Assembly: GCA_033032865.1 (NCBI GenBank)
Contig: JAWHQI010000257.1
Coordinates: 124,001-188,000 of the forward strand
Source of the DNA: Dactylorhiza incarnata
Taxonomy: Eukaryota; Streptophyta; Magnoliopsida; Asparagales; Orchidaceae
Length of the DNA stretch: 64,000 bases
Direction: 5' to 3'
In this document: positions 19,601-27,110 of the stretch, piece by piece
Layout of the letters: each line of letters opens with the position of its first letter
How positions within the stretch are numbered: the first letter of the stretch is position 1
Notes under the pieces: model-generated
Databases searched by the model: none
The model's input: the letters and a program-made list of their open reading frames with translations, nothing else
Told to the model about the DNA's origin: nothing
Program-made: the position numbers and the translations under genes

Positions 19601-21835
19601 AAAGTACTGCGGGGAAACAAGAAGTTCGAATGGACCCCGGAGTGCGAGAGGGCCTTCCAAGCCCTGAAAGAACAGCTCACTCAAACCCCTCTACTCCAGG
19701 GACCGAGACCAGGAGAGGACCTATCTCTATACCTAGGGGTAGGATCCGAGGCAGTAAGTTCCGTGCTAATCCGAGAGGAGGGGAAGAAACAGTTCCCAAT
19801 CTACTATGTTAGTCGAGTGCTGAAGAAGGCGGAACTCCGATACCCAATCCTAGAAAAGTTAGCCTTCGCCTTGGTGGTATCGGCCCGGAGGCTCCGGCCT
19901 TACTTTCAAGCCCATTCAATTAAAGTGGTGACCGACCATCCGCTCCGCAAAATCATGGAAGGGGTGGAACACTCAGGAAGGTTGGCAAAGTGGTCCGTGG
20001 AATTAAGCGAGTTCAATATCACCTTCGTACCCAGGACATCCATCAGGGCTCAAGCAGTGGCAGACTTCATGGCCGACTACGCGGCCGAAGTGGAGGAGCA
20101 CGAGCCACCTTCCCCGGAAGCATGGAAGATGTTGGTGGACGGAGCGTCGGGAAAACACTCCTTCGGGGGGGGAATAGTCCTAGTGAGTCCTCAGGGGACT
20201 CGGATTGAGCAAGCCTTGAACATCCATTTTCCAATTACCAACAACCAAGCGGAGTACGAAGCAGTGATAGCGGGCCTTCGGCTAGCCCGGGAACTGGGTG
20301 TGCAGGACGTGGAGGTCTCCACAGACTCCATGGTGGTGGCATGCCAGATCAAAGGCGAGTTTGAAGCAAAGGATCCAACCCTCCTACTGTACCTGGAGAA
20401 GGTTAAGGGAGTCATCGGGCAGTTCCGCACCTTCTCAATCAAACACGTGCCGAGGGAGGAGAGCACCCAGGCGGACCTCCTAGCCAAGTTCGGTCCTCGA
20501 GCGGGGGGAACGACTTCGGAACTCTTCCGACCCTCCATCGAGGAGGGAGAGTCGATGGAAGTGGATCAGCAGGCCTCGTGGATGGATCCATTCATCACCT
20601 TCCTATCCTACGGACAGTTCCCTGAAGAGGATGTGGACAAGAGGCGCTTCAGGTATAAGTCCGCCTATTACTCTTTGCATGCAGGGGGGCTATATAGAAA
20701 GACTCTCTCAGGACTTCTGGCTCGTTGTGTCTCCGAGGAAGAGGTCCCGAGGGTCCTGGAAGAAATTCACTCCGGGGAGTGCGGCAGTCACTCCGGGAGT
20801 CGGACCCTGGAAGGGAGGGTGTTGAGACAAGGCTACTTCTGGCCCACTCTCAGCAAGGATGCAGCAGATTTCACAAGGAAGTGTCAGAAGTGCCAACTCT
20901 ATGCTCCGCTCCAGCTCCTTCCCGCTCAGAGGCTCCGGTCCATCACGGCTCCCTGGCCTTTCGCCATATGGGGGTTAGACCTGGTCGGCCCCTTTCCCCA
21001 AGCCAGCGGTCAGAGGAAGTTCCTGCTAGTCATGATCGACTACTTCTCCAAGTGGGTAGAGGCGAAGGCGCTAGCTAAGGTGACCTCTCAGGTTGTAAGG
21101 AATTTTGTGTGGGGGGAAATAATCTGCAGACATGGACTCCCTTTGGCCATAGTGACGGACAATGGGCCACAGTTCGCGAGTGAGGAGTTCGTCGGCTTTT
21201 GCACTCAGCTCGGCATCGACCTCAGGTTTGCCTCAGTCCACCACCCGAGGAGCAATGGGCAAGTGGAGGCGGCAAATAAGATAATCGTCAACCTGCTAAA
21301 AAAGAAAGTGGAAAACATACGAGGAAGTTGGGTGGAACAACTACCCTCCGTCCTCTGGGCCATGAGGACTACTCCGAACACCGCCACCGGGGAGACTCCA
21401 TTCAAGCTCTCCCACGGGTCCGAGGCCGTTCTCCCCATAGAGTTCGAGGTGAAGACCCCCCGGGCGACCGCTGCATGCGAGGGGGATGAAGAATGGCTAG
21501 AGGGTAACAGTGCCGAGCAGAGGCTATCCCTGGACCTGGTGGAAGAACTCCGAGACTTAGCAACCATCAGGCAGGAAGAGGTCAAGAGGCGGATGGCTCG
21601 GTATTTTGACAAACATATCCGGGTCAAACACTTTCAGAAGGGGGACCTAGTCCTGAAGAAGGTCGATGCGGCCGGCAGAGGGGCCACAGTGGGTAAGCTT
21701 AACCCCAACTGGGAAGGCCCCTATGTCGTAAGCGAGGTGCTCAAGTCGGGGGGGGGGTATCACCTCCGGGATGTGGAAGGGATACCCCTTGACCGAGCTC
21801 GAAGTGGGGATGATTTGAAACGATTCTACCCTTAA
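16682..21835 (+). CDS. gag-pol: Element C gag-pol polyprotein (Tat lineage, dual RNase H)
   Basis: A 1717-aa open frame. Domains: retrotransposon gag core (WDRVYYNGRDDPVQHL, KEKARDWFHSLPAGSI) at about 20-150; Arg/Gly/Pro-rich linker; CCHC-like knuckle C301-X2-H-X5-H-X4-C; aspartic protease with DNGSS (D433) instead of D-T/S-G; Lys/Glu-rich insert; reverse transcriptase with YVDD (870-873); a first, degenerate RNase H (FPIYYVSRVL, TDHPL); a second plant/archaeal-type RNase H starting at D1153 (VDGASG) with NNQAEYEA and STDSMVV; integrase with HHCC region and D1433, D1493, E1529 (D-35-E); and a GPY-like C-terminus (NWEGPYVV). No stops or frameshifts, so it looks competent. Protease would cleave it inside the particle, RT/RNase H copy the RNA and integrase insert the DNA. 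Confidence 0.96.
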   Translation: MVGGGSPFCELVLSAPIPAGFGEWDRVYYNGRDDPVQHLQSFEDSVSIRPMSDAFKCRLFAVTLKEKARDWFHSLPAGSIYAFEDLRRSFLLRFSTSKRRKKDADSLFAVKQESRETLAQYADRFQEEVQLTQEVPGFALQLAFTVGLKESFFKMALKRKAPISYEELMERVAEEVASEEANPELTKRLAKLGEPEVRQQEVRRREEPRAPEGGWRPQGGGVQGQGRGYGPGRGNRFEGQWRPPQLGWRQGPMQLPPPPQQAMAIGRGRGRGRGEAEAAAARRRRNRIAETGAKEAAVPYCIFHDVEGHSTDTCPEFLEVKRGRAPAPPPQQPLRIVEVEPREEDERCEDRADLGNRGGIGVIHGWVGVEATRKASLHTIYRRSVASTSTAPPPTEKIIFTQKDMPSYEDPFCDALVIQTVIENFTVSRILVDNGSSVNVIFKKAFDKMEVEPRRVLASDGPLFGFSGERKEVEGGVGLHVTLGGQSRNCRFVIVDAPSSYSAIFGRPLISAFRCVPSTFHQCLKFNDGGVQVRVRGDPKVARQCYVTAVNTISWMGEAEEWDKVMEEVAEAGGLEVAEEKKGGEVHVQEGVAEVPRTERKGEEKKAQERRTEELMVVGKEVKEETQAPACAEEEKAWGEQSRLEAVDEVVELEVVTRLGVVEKVQVSGGLSPGDQAEILACVQQNVDVFAWSAAEMPGIDADVACHRLNLDPGARPIRQKRRAVADKLEGPIREEVGKLLQAGFVSEIQYPGWVSNVVMVKKGGGKWRMCIDFSLLNKACPKDCYPLPRIDALVDSAVGFTVMSFLDAFSGYHQIRMHPPDIKDVSFITGDGCYCYKMMPFGLKNAGATYQRMMDRVFREQKGRNLEVYVDDLMVKSRDLGTHLRDLEETFGTLRRYKMKLNPLKCVFGASRGKFLGHLLTPTGVEPNPDKVKAVMELESPKNPKEVQSLTGKLAGLSRFLSKAGEKCAPFFKVLRGNKKFEWTPECERAFQALKEQLTQTPLLQGPRPGEDLSLYLGVGSEAVSSVLIREEGKKQFPIYYVSRVLKKAELRYPILEKLAFALVVSARRLRPYFQAHSIKVVTDHPLRKIMEGVEHSGRLAKWSVELSEFNITFVPRTSIRAQAVADFMADYAAEVEEHEPPSPEAWKMLVDGASGKHSFGGGIVLVSPQGTRIEQALNIHFPITNNQAEYEAVIAGLRLARELGVQDVEVSTDSMVVACQIKGEFEAKDPTLLLYLEKVKGVIGQFRTFSIKHVPREESTQADLLAKFGPRAGGTTSELFRPSIEEGESMEVDQQASWMDPFITFLSYGQFPEEDVDKRRFRYKSAYYSLHAGGLYRKTLSGLLARCVSEEEVPRVLEEIHSGECGSHSGSRTLEGRVLRQGYFWPTLSKDAADFTRKCQKCQLYAPLQLLPAQRLRSITAPWPFAIWGLDLVGPFPQASGQRKFLLVMIDYFSKWVEAKALAKVTSQVVRNFVWGEIICRHGLPLAIVTDNGPQFASEEFVGFCTQLGIDLRFASVHHPRSNGQVEAANKIIVNLLKKKVENIRGSWVEQLPSVLWAMRTTPNTATGETPFKLSHGSEAVLPIEFEVKTPRATAACEGDEEWLEGNSAEQRLSLDLVEELRDLATIRQEEVKRRMARYFDKHIRVKHFQKGDLVLKKVDAAGRGATVGKLNPNWEGPYVVSEVLKSGGGYHLRDVEGIPLDRARSGDDLKRFYP

Positions 21836-21904
21836 AAACTTTATTATGTCATTCAATCATTATCTTACTTTCGTTCGTTGTGTTTCTGACTGCTGCTGTG
21901 CCAA
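21836..21904 (+). other. Short spacer after element C pol
   Basis: AT-rich, 69 bp, with no feature beyond the pol stop and the start of the tandem array. Confidence 0.5.
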
Positions 21905-22874
21905 GGTTAGATATGATAGTGCTGGAATGCCCCAGATCGATTCCGCTCCCGGGCTTTCACCTAGACGGGGGGTTCTGGTTGATCTCTGGAGAGGCTGGCA
22001 AGGTTGGATATGATAGTGCTGGAATGCCCCAGATCGATTCCGCTCCCGGGCTTTCACCTAGACGGGGGGTTCTGGTTGATCTCTGGAGAGGCTGGCAAGG
22101 TTGGATATGATGGTGCTGGAATTCCCCAGATCGATTCCGCTCCCGGGCTTTCACCTAGACGGGGGGTTCTGGTTGATCTCTGGAGAGGCTGGCAAGGTTG
22201 GATATGATAGTGCTGGAATGCCCCAGATCGATTCCGCTCCCGGGCTTTCACCTAGACGGGGGGTTCTGGTTGATCTCTGGAGAGGCTGGCAAGGTTGGAT
22301 ATGATAGTGCTGGAATGCCCCAGATCGATTCCGCTCCCGGGCTTTCACCTAGACGGGGGGTTCTGGTTGATCTCTGGAGAGGCTGGCAAGGTTGGATGTG
22401 TTGGTGCTGGAATGCCCCAGATCGATTCCGCTCCCGGGCTTTCACCTAGACGGGGGGTTCTGGTTGATCTCTGGAGAGGCTGGCAAGGTTGGATACGATG
22501 GTGCTGGAATGCCCCAGATCGATTCCGCTCCCGGGCTTTCACCTAGACGGGGGGTTCTGGTTGATCTCTGGAGAGACTGGCAAGGTTGGATATGTTGGTG
22601 CTGGAATGCCCCAGATCGATTCCGCTCCCGGGCTTTCACCTAGACGGGGGGTTCTGGTTGATCTCTGGAGAGGCTGGCAAGGTTGGATATGTTGGTGCGG
22701 GAATGCCCCAGATCGATTCCGCTCCCGGGCTTTCACCTAGACGGGGGGTTCTGGTTGATCTCTGGAGAGGCTGGCAAGGTTGGATGTGTTGGTGCTGGAA
22801 TGCCCCAGGTCGATTCCGCTCCCGGGCTTTCACCTAGACGGGGGGTTCTGGCTAACCCCTGGGAAGGCTGGCAA
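21905..22874 (+). repeat. 97-bp tandem repeat, 10 copies (element C 3' region)
   Basis: Ten head-to-tail 97-bp units, each with CCCCAGATCGATTCCGCTC and a GACGGGGGGTTCTGG segment. Adjacent copies differ at only a few bases (for example GATATGATAG versus GATGTGTTGG). Overlapping 65-83 aa ORFs on both strands come from the period and are not genes. Tandem arrays after pol are known in Tat elements and can seed satellites. Confidence 0.97.
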
Positions 22875-23250
22875 GGCTAGCAATAAGAGTCAAGGACTAA
22901 GATAACAGGTTGGAATACTAGTCAGGGAATCTCAGCTCACGGGATGACTATCCATACTCACTAAAGTTAGGCTCGCCGGGCAGTGCTCGCGAGCGGTGAT
23001 AACCCGGGCTCGCGAGACCCGTTGAAAAGAAAACCTCGGCGAGGCGAGCCCAGGCGCGCACGCTCGCGAACTCTCCGGGAGCACCATCACGTGACGATTA
23101 GTTATGAGGTTGGAAAAGAAATCCACGAGAAGAAATAAACACAAGCATGATCATAAAGGTTAACAAAAAGTTATAACTATATGTTCGGCAGCGATCTCGC
23201 CAGCCCAAAAATGATATACATTTGCGAAAAGGGGGAAAGAAGAAAAGAAT
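22875..23250. other. Non-coding spacer and presumed 3' UTR of antisense gene 1
   Basis: No ORF. It holds several CTCGCGAG-type palindromes. It lies downstream of the antisense gene 1 stop and may hold its polyadenylation signal. Confidence 0.4.
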
Positions 23251-25191
23251 TCATCCTAGAGGGCCCTCGCCGTCTTTGCGAGTCCCCAACCAGGGCGCCA
23301 TGGCGAAGAGGTCCGGACAAACGTCTTCCGCTGTGAACTCCATCGCGTCCTCGGCTAGCAGGCTTGCATCCTTGAGGGTAGTGAAAACAAGGTTGGCGAC
23401 CTCCTGTGCATCCCGCCTCCTCTGCTCCTCACTTTCGGCAGCCCTCTGTTGAGAGCCGACTCGCCCAGGAGAGGGAGGTAGCACGCCGCGAACCAGCTCA
23501 TCCACTCGAGCCTTCAACATAATGTTCTCCAACTCCAGCTCGCCGTTGCGAGCGAGGAGCTTGGTGGCCACGTCGGCATCCTGAGCATCAAGCGGGTTAG
23601 GGGAAGGCCAGAGATCGTAAACAGCAAAGAAAAGAAACTCGGGGGTCGCGTACCATCTTGCCCTGCATCCCGGCGAGAAGGGTTTCCGTCGCTTCTTCTT
23701 TCTCCTTGAGGCCCTTGATTTCCTCGCGAGCCTCCTTCAGCTCTTTCTTGTACGCGCGAATGTCCCTGTCCGCCTGCAGATATCGACGCCCCGCCATATG
23801 TGCGAGCTCCGTCGAGCGGAATTGGGCTCGCATTTCTTCATAGACCAACTGTCTGGGCCCCATCTCTTTGTAAGCGGCGGCGTCCTCGCGGCCATATAAG
23901 CCGAAGGAGATGGAGAACGCCTCCTCCCCGGCCTTGCCAAGCTCCACCCAGGAAGGGTGAAGGGTAGAGCAGGAAATTCGGTTGGCATTGGGGTCCCAGG
24001 CGAGCAGGGGCTCGCCAAGGAGGTCGGAGACTTTCTCGCCTAGACCAAAGTTCCTGTGACCTTTGGGTTGAGGGGTCACGGAGGAACTCCCAGCACCCTG
24101 GTTCACCGGGGGGTCAAGCTTTTCCGCAGGGGAAGGAGGCGAGCCGTCGGTCTCGCTCAGGTAGACGACTGCGCTCTTATCCTTAATAGCGGAGGTCTTT
24201 CCTTTCAGCTTCTTGGAGGATCGCGAACTCGGCTGACTCGCAGAAGGGGGCCGCTTCTTGCCGGACCCGACGGCGGGAAGGTCGCGGCAAGCCTCCGCCG
24301 CCGCGGTCGCGAGAGTATCCACCGTGAGGGTGATGCCCTGCGCGTGCGGGGGATTGACGGGGACCTCGCGCTCACCTGTAAAGTATGCGTTATACGATGA
24401 AGAAAGGGAAAAGAAAGTGAGGCGCGAGCGAACCCTACCTTCCCCTTGAGGAACGGGGAGTAACGAATCGACGCTGCGCCGCAGATAGGCGACTTCGAAG
24501 TTCTTGCCGGAGAGGTATTGGAGGAGTTTGGCGTCGGCGCCGCCCAGCGAGCTCGGAGGGCGGTAAGTGGCGTCATCCCGCTGGATGGGGGTGAAGTGGA
24601 GGTTGCCGAAGGGTCCTTTCACTAGGAGGAACTTCTGGGTCCAATAGTGGCTCTTGTTCACCGTCTCGCAGACGGTGACGTGCTGGCTCGCGAAATAGGT
24701 AGTCCCATCTCGGAAGGCGCGGAAAGAAAATACTTTGCGGAAGACGAGGAGGCTGAACTCGATCCTCTCTTCCGGCAGATAACAGGCGAACGCGACAATG
24801 TCCGCGATCGCATTTGGGGTCAACTGGCTCGGCAACACCCCATAATACCGCAACACCTACAAAGAACGATGAGAAAGTTGCGATAGCGAACACGAGGCAG
24901 CGAGAAGGTCAGGAGAAATACCTGACGGATTTCAGGCCACAGAGGGAGTCGCAACCCATTCTCAAAATGCGCGATGGGGATCGCGAGCTCGTCAGCCTCG
25001 GTCTCGTTTAAGGTGGAGTTCTCGCTTGGACAGCGAGCCGAGTAACCCTCCGGGAGATAGCGGTCCACCGCGAGCTTATACTCCTCGGCTGTGATGTTCG
25101 CGCAGTAGAACTCGTGGGCTTGAAACGCTGAGGCGCATTTGGACCGCCCCTCGCTCTCGCCGTCCGCTCCCACTTGCTGATTCGTCCGCAT
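23251..25191 (-). CDS. Antisense gene 1 of element C: four-exon gene, putative gypsy-type transposon domain protein
   Basis: Antisense to gag-pol. Predicted exons (transcript order): 24922-25191, 24439-24856, 23654-24375, 23251-23580; introns 65, 63 and 73 bp, all GT-AG (donors CAG|GTATTT, AAG|GTAGGG, ATG|GTACGC). The joined frame is 1740 nt, encoding 579 aa with no internal stop. The ATG at 25191 is chosen because the longer ORF start at 25377 lies upstream of the TATA box at 25314-25321. The N-terminal part (GLRLPLWPEIRQ joined across intron 1 to VLRYYGVLPSQLTPNA) matches the 'putative gypsy-type transposon' family in plants. The middle is Ser/Pro/Lys-rich; the C-terminus is rich in Glu, Lys and Arg with coiled-coil character (KKELKEAREEIKGLKEKEEA). 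Function unknown; it may act in regulation or particle biology. Confidence 0.8.
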
Positions 25192-25313
25192 CGAGTCAGG
25201 AAAAGACAGCCTACGAGCAGCGAACGCGAACGCGATCTTGCGAGAACGGAGATGAGCGTAGGCGCGAGAAGACGGGAGAAATAAATGCGACGGGTAGAAG
25301 ACTGAATCCAAAC

Positions 25314-25321
25314 TATTTATA
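25314..25321 (-). promoter_or_regulatory. TATA box of antisense gene 1
   Basis: The minus strand reads CTCTATAAATAG, 123 bases upstream of the ATG at 25191. The same TATAAATA precedes antisense gene 2 and the related fragment at 52-53 kb. Confidence 0.7.
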
Positions 25322-25685
25322 GAGGGCTCTGATGGGCACGGGAATCGAAGCGTCAGGAGTGCGGATAACGGAAACAAAGTAAAATCCTACCCGATAGTAT
25401 AGTAGTCCTGCGAACCCAAGCTCGCCGCGGCCAGCCTGCGAGGAAAAAGGGTCTATGCCTAGCGTTGCATAAAAACAAACGCTCCACGAGGGCGAACGTA
25501 TCAAACACAGCGAACGGACTAAACAAACCACAGGCACACCGCCGAAACAAATAGAATAATAAAAGAAAAACGATAAAAGGCGAGTCACGACAGACTCGCG
25601 AGTATTGCCACACCAAATATTGTTCATACAGACGTAATAAAAGAAGCAAAAACAGCGGGATGGTAGCATTCAACTCGCGGCGGTC
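25322..25685. other. Spacer between antisense genes 1 and 2
   Basis: It should hold the gene 1 promoter and the gene 2 3' UTR. Minus-strand ORFs of 106 and 118 aa here are Phe/Leu/Cys-rich, overlap the TATA box and lack family motifs, so none is called. Confidence 0.45.
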
Positions 25686-26917
25686 TCAGGAGTAAGGAAG
25701 CCACTTCCAGCGACCCCGGCCTCGCTTCCCCGCACGCGGCGGCACTCTCGGATAATGGTAGTCGCGAAGCGCTTTAAACTCGCGCAAGATCAGGTGCGCT
25801 TTATCCTCGCCCCGCGAGATGTGCACGCCGGGTGAGGTAACATCGGCGCGAGGCACCGGCTCCGCCTCGGCGATCAAGCGCGCATTCGCGTCCTCCAACA
25901 CGGCGAATCTCTCGTCAAAGGCAGCCCGATCCGCGTCATACCGCTCTTCCAACTCGCGTAACATCATGCCGTGCTTCTGAAGCACCTCGGACACCCGGCT
26001 TTTCATCCGCACGGGGTCACCAGGGTCACCCAAGAAATCTTCAATCTGGCTGGGCGAAGGCGGTGGTGACATCTCCATCCTCCCGTGCTCTGACTCAGGG
26101 GAGGCCCCTGGAATTTCAGCGGAGAGAGTTAGTAGGATCTGAAGGCAAACAAGAGATGGGAGCTCGCGAAAACATGCCAACCTGGCGAGGAGGGGGACTC
26201 GCGATGGGGCTTGCACGAGGACTCCGGCCGACCCCGGAAGTTTTCGCGGAATCCCGAGACGTGGGGTTTCCCCAGACCAGGAGGGTATACCGCCCTCTCC
26301 GCGACTTTGACACCGTCGAGAAGCGAGCCGCCTGGGCTTCGCTTCCCCATCAGACCGAAGCCAGGGGTCACCACGCTAACCTTAGGCGGGATCGGCGAGT
26401 TCGCCGGTGTAGAGCTTTTCTCCTTGGGGCTCGGCGAGGGGGTACCTACATGGACCACAAACGCGTAGATACCGCCTGGACTTATGCAGGAATAAGGGAG
26501 GAGGCGAGCGACTTACGAGGTTGCGAGAGAGGCGCTCGTTGGGACGAGGTCCCGACCCCAGCATCTAGCGATCCCAGCTTCGCGGGGGACGAAGCAGGGG
26601 AAGTGGTCAGCGCGAGGCTCGCCATGCGGTCCTCGGGTGGAAAATTCTGCGAAGAGGAAGAGAATGAGCAAGGAGTCGATGAAAAGGCTTTGGGCAAAGG
26701 ATACCTGTTGTGCAAGCTCGGTATTCGGCAGAGGGGACGAGTCAAGTGGCGATGTCGCGTCCTCCTCCGGCGACCTCCTAACCGACTTAGCTTTCTTAGT
26801 CTGGGGGGAAGAAGAGGCGGCAGGGTTGAATATCCAGGCGTTGTGCTCGGCGGCCCGAGCTTTCGCCATCTCCCTGGAAGCCTTCAGCCGCTCCAACGCG
26901 CTCTGCTTGGAAGACAT
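25686..26917 (-). CDS. Antisense gene 2 of element C: four-exon coiled-coil protein
   Basis: Predicted exons: 26705-26917, 26517-26646, 26182-26445, 25686-26107; introns 58, 71 and 74 bp. Splice sites include CAG|GTATCC, CTC|GTAAGTC and CAG|GTTGGC. Intron 3 carries a textbook branch site, TACTAAC, before TTCCAG. The joined frame is 1029 nt, encoding 342 aa with no stop. The ATG at 26917 (MSSKQSALERLK) is chosen because an in-frame ATG at 26971 lies too close to the TATA box at 26988-26995. The N-terminus is a basic helix (ERLKASREMAKARAAEHNA); the middle is Pro/Ser-rich; the last 120 residues include a Glu/Arg-rich coiled coil (LRELEERYDADRAAFDE). It sits next to gene 1 in the same direction. 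No known family recognised; function unknown. The 58-bp intron is short for a plant and is the weakest part of the model. Confidence 0.72.
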
Positions 26918-26987
26918 CCAAAAGGAAGAAGGATTTCGACGAGGAGGAAGGGGAAGGAAAGGCTCGATCACTAGCCACGGTGGACGG

Positions 26988-26995
26988 TATTTATA
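26988..26995 (-). promoter_or_regulatory. TATA box of antisense gene 2
   Basis: The minus strand reads ACTATAAATACC, 71 bases upstream of the chosen ATG and about 115 bp from the 3' LTR. It is identical in core to the gene 1 box. Confidence 0.7.
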
Positions 26996-27097
26996 GTTTC
27001 AGGCATGGGGCCCACCGGAAAGATTCCCGCCACGTCAGCAGAATCAGCGAACATCAGGGGTTGGATGTATCTTCGCGAGCTTAGGGCAACCTCGCGA

Positions 27098-27110
27098 AGA
27101 GCGGGGATTG
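27098..27110 (+). promoter_or_regulatory. Probable polypurine tract of element C
   Basis: The purine-rich GAAGAGCGGGGATTG directly precedes the TG of the 3' LTR. It is imperfect (internal C and TT), so the exact priming site is uncertain. Confidence 0.6.

Noticed and set aside
21905..22874. CRISPR-like array
   Set aside because: Units are contiguous near-identical 97-mers without unique spacers, inside a eukaryotic retrotransposon.
21860..22880. Series of 65-83 aa ORFs on both strands every 97 bp
   Set aside because: Period equals the tandem unit; both strands are open.
25313..25669. Minus-strand 106-118 aa ORFs between the antisense genes
   Set aside because: They cover the predicted promoter of antisense gene 1, are Phe/Leu/Cys-rich and match no motif.
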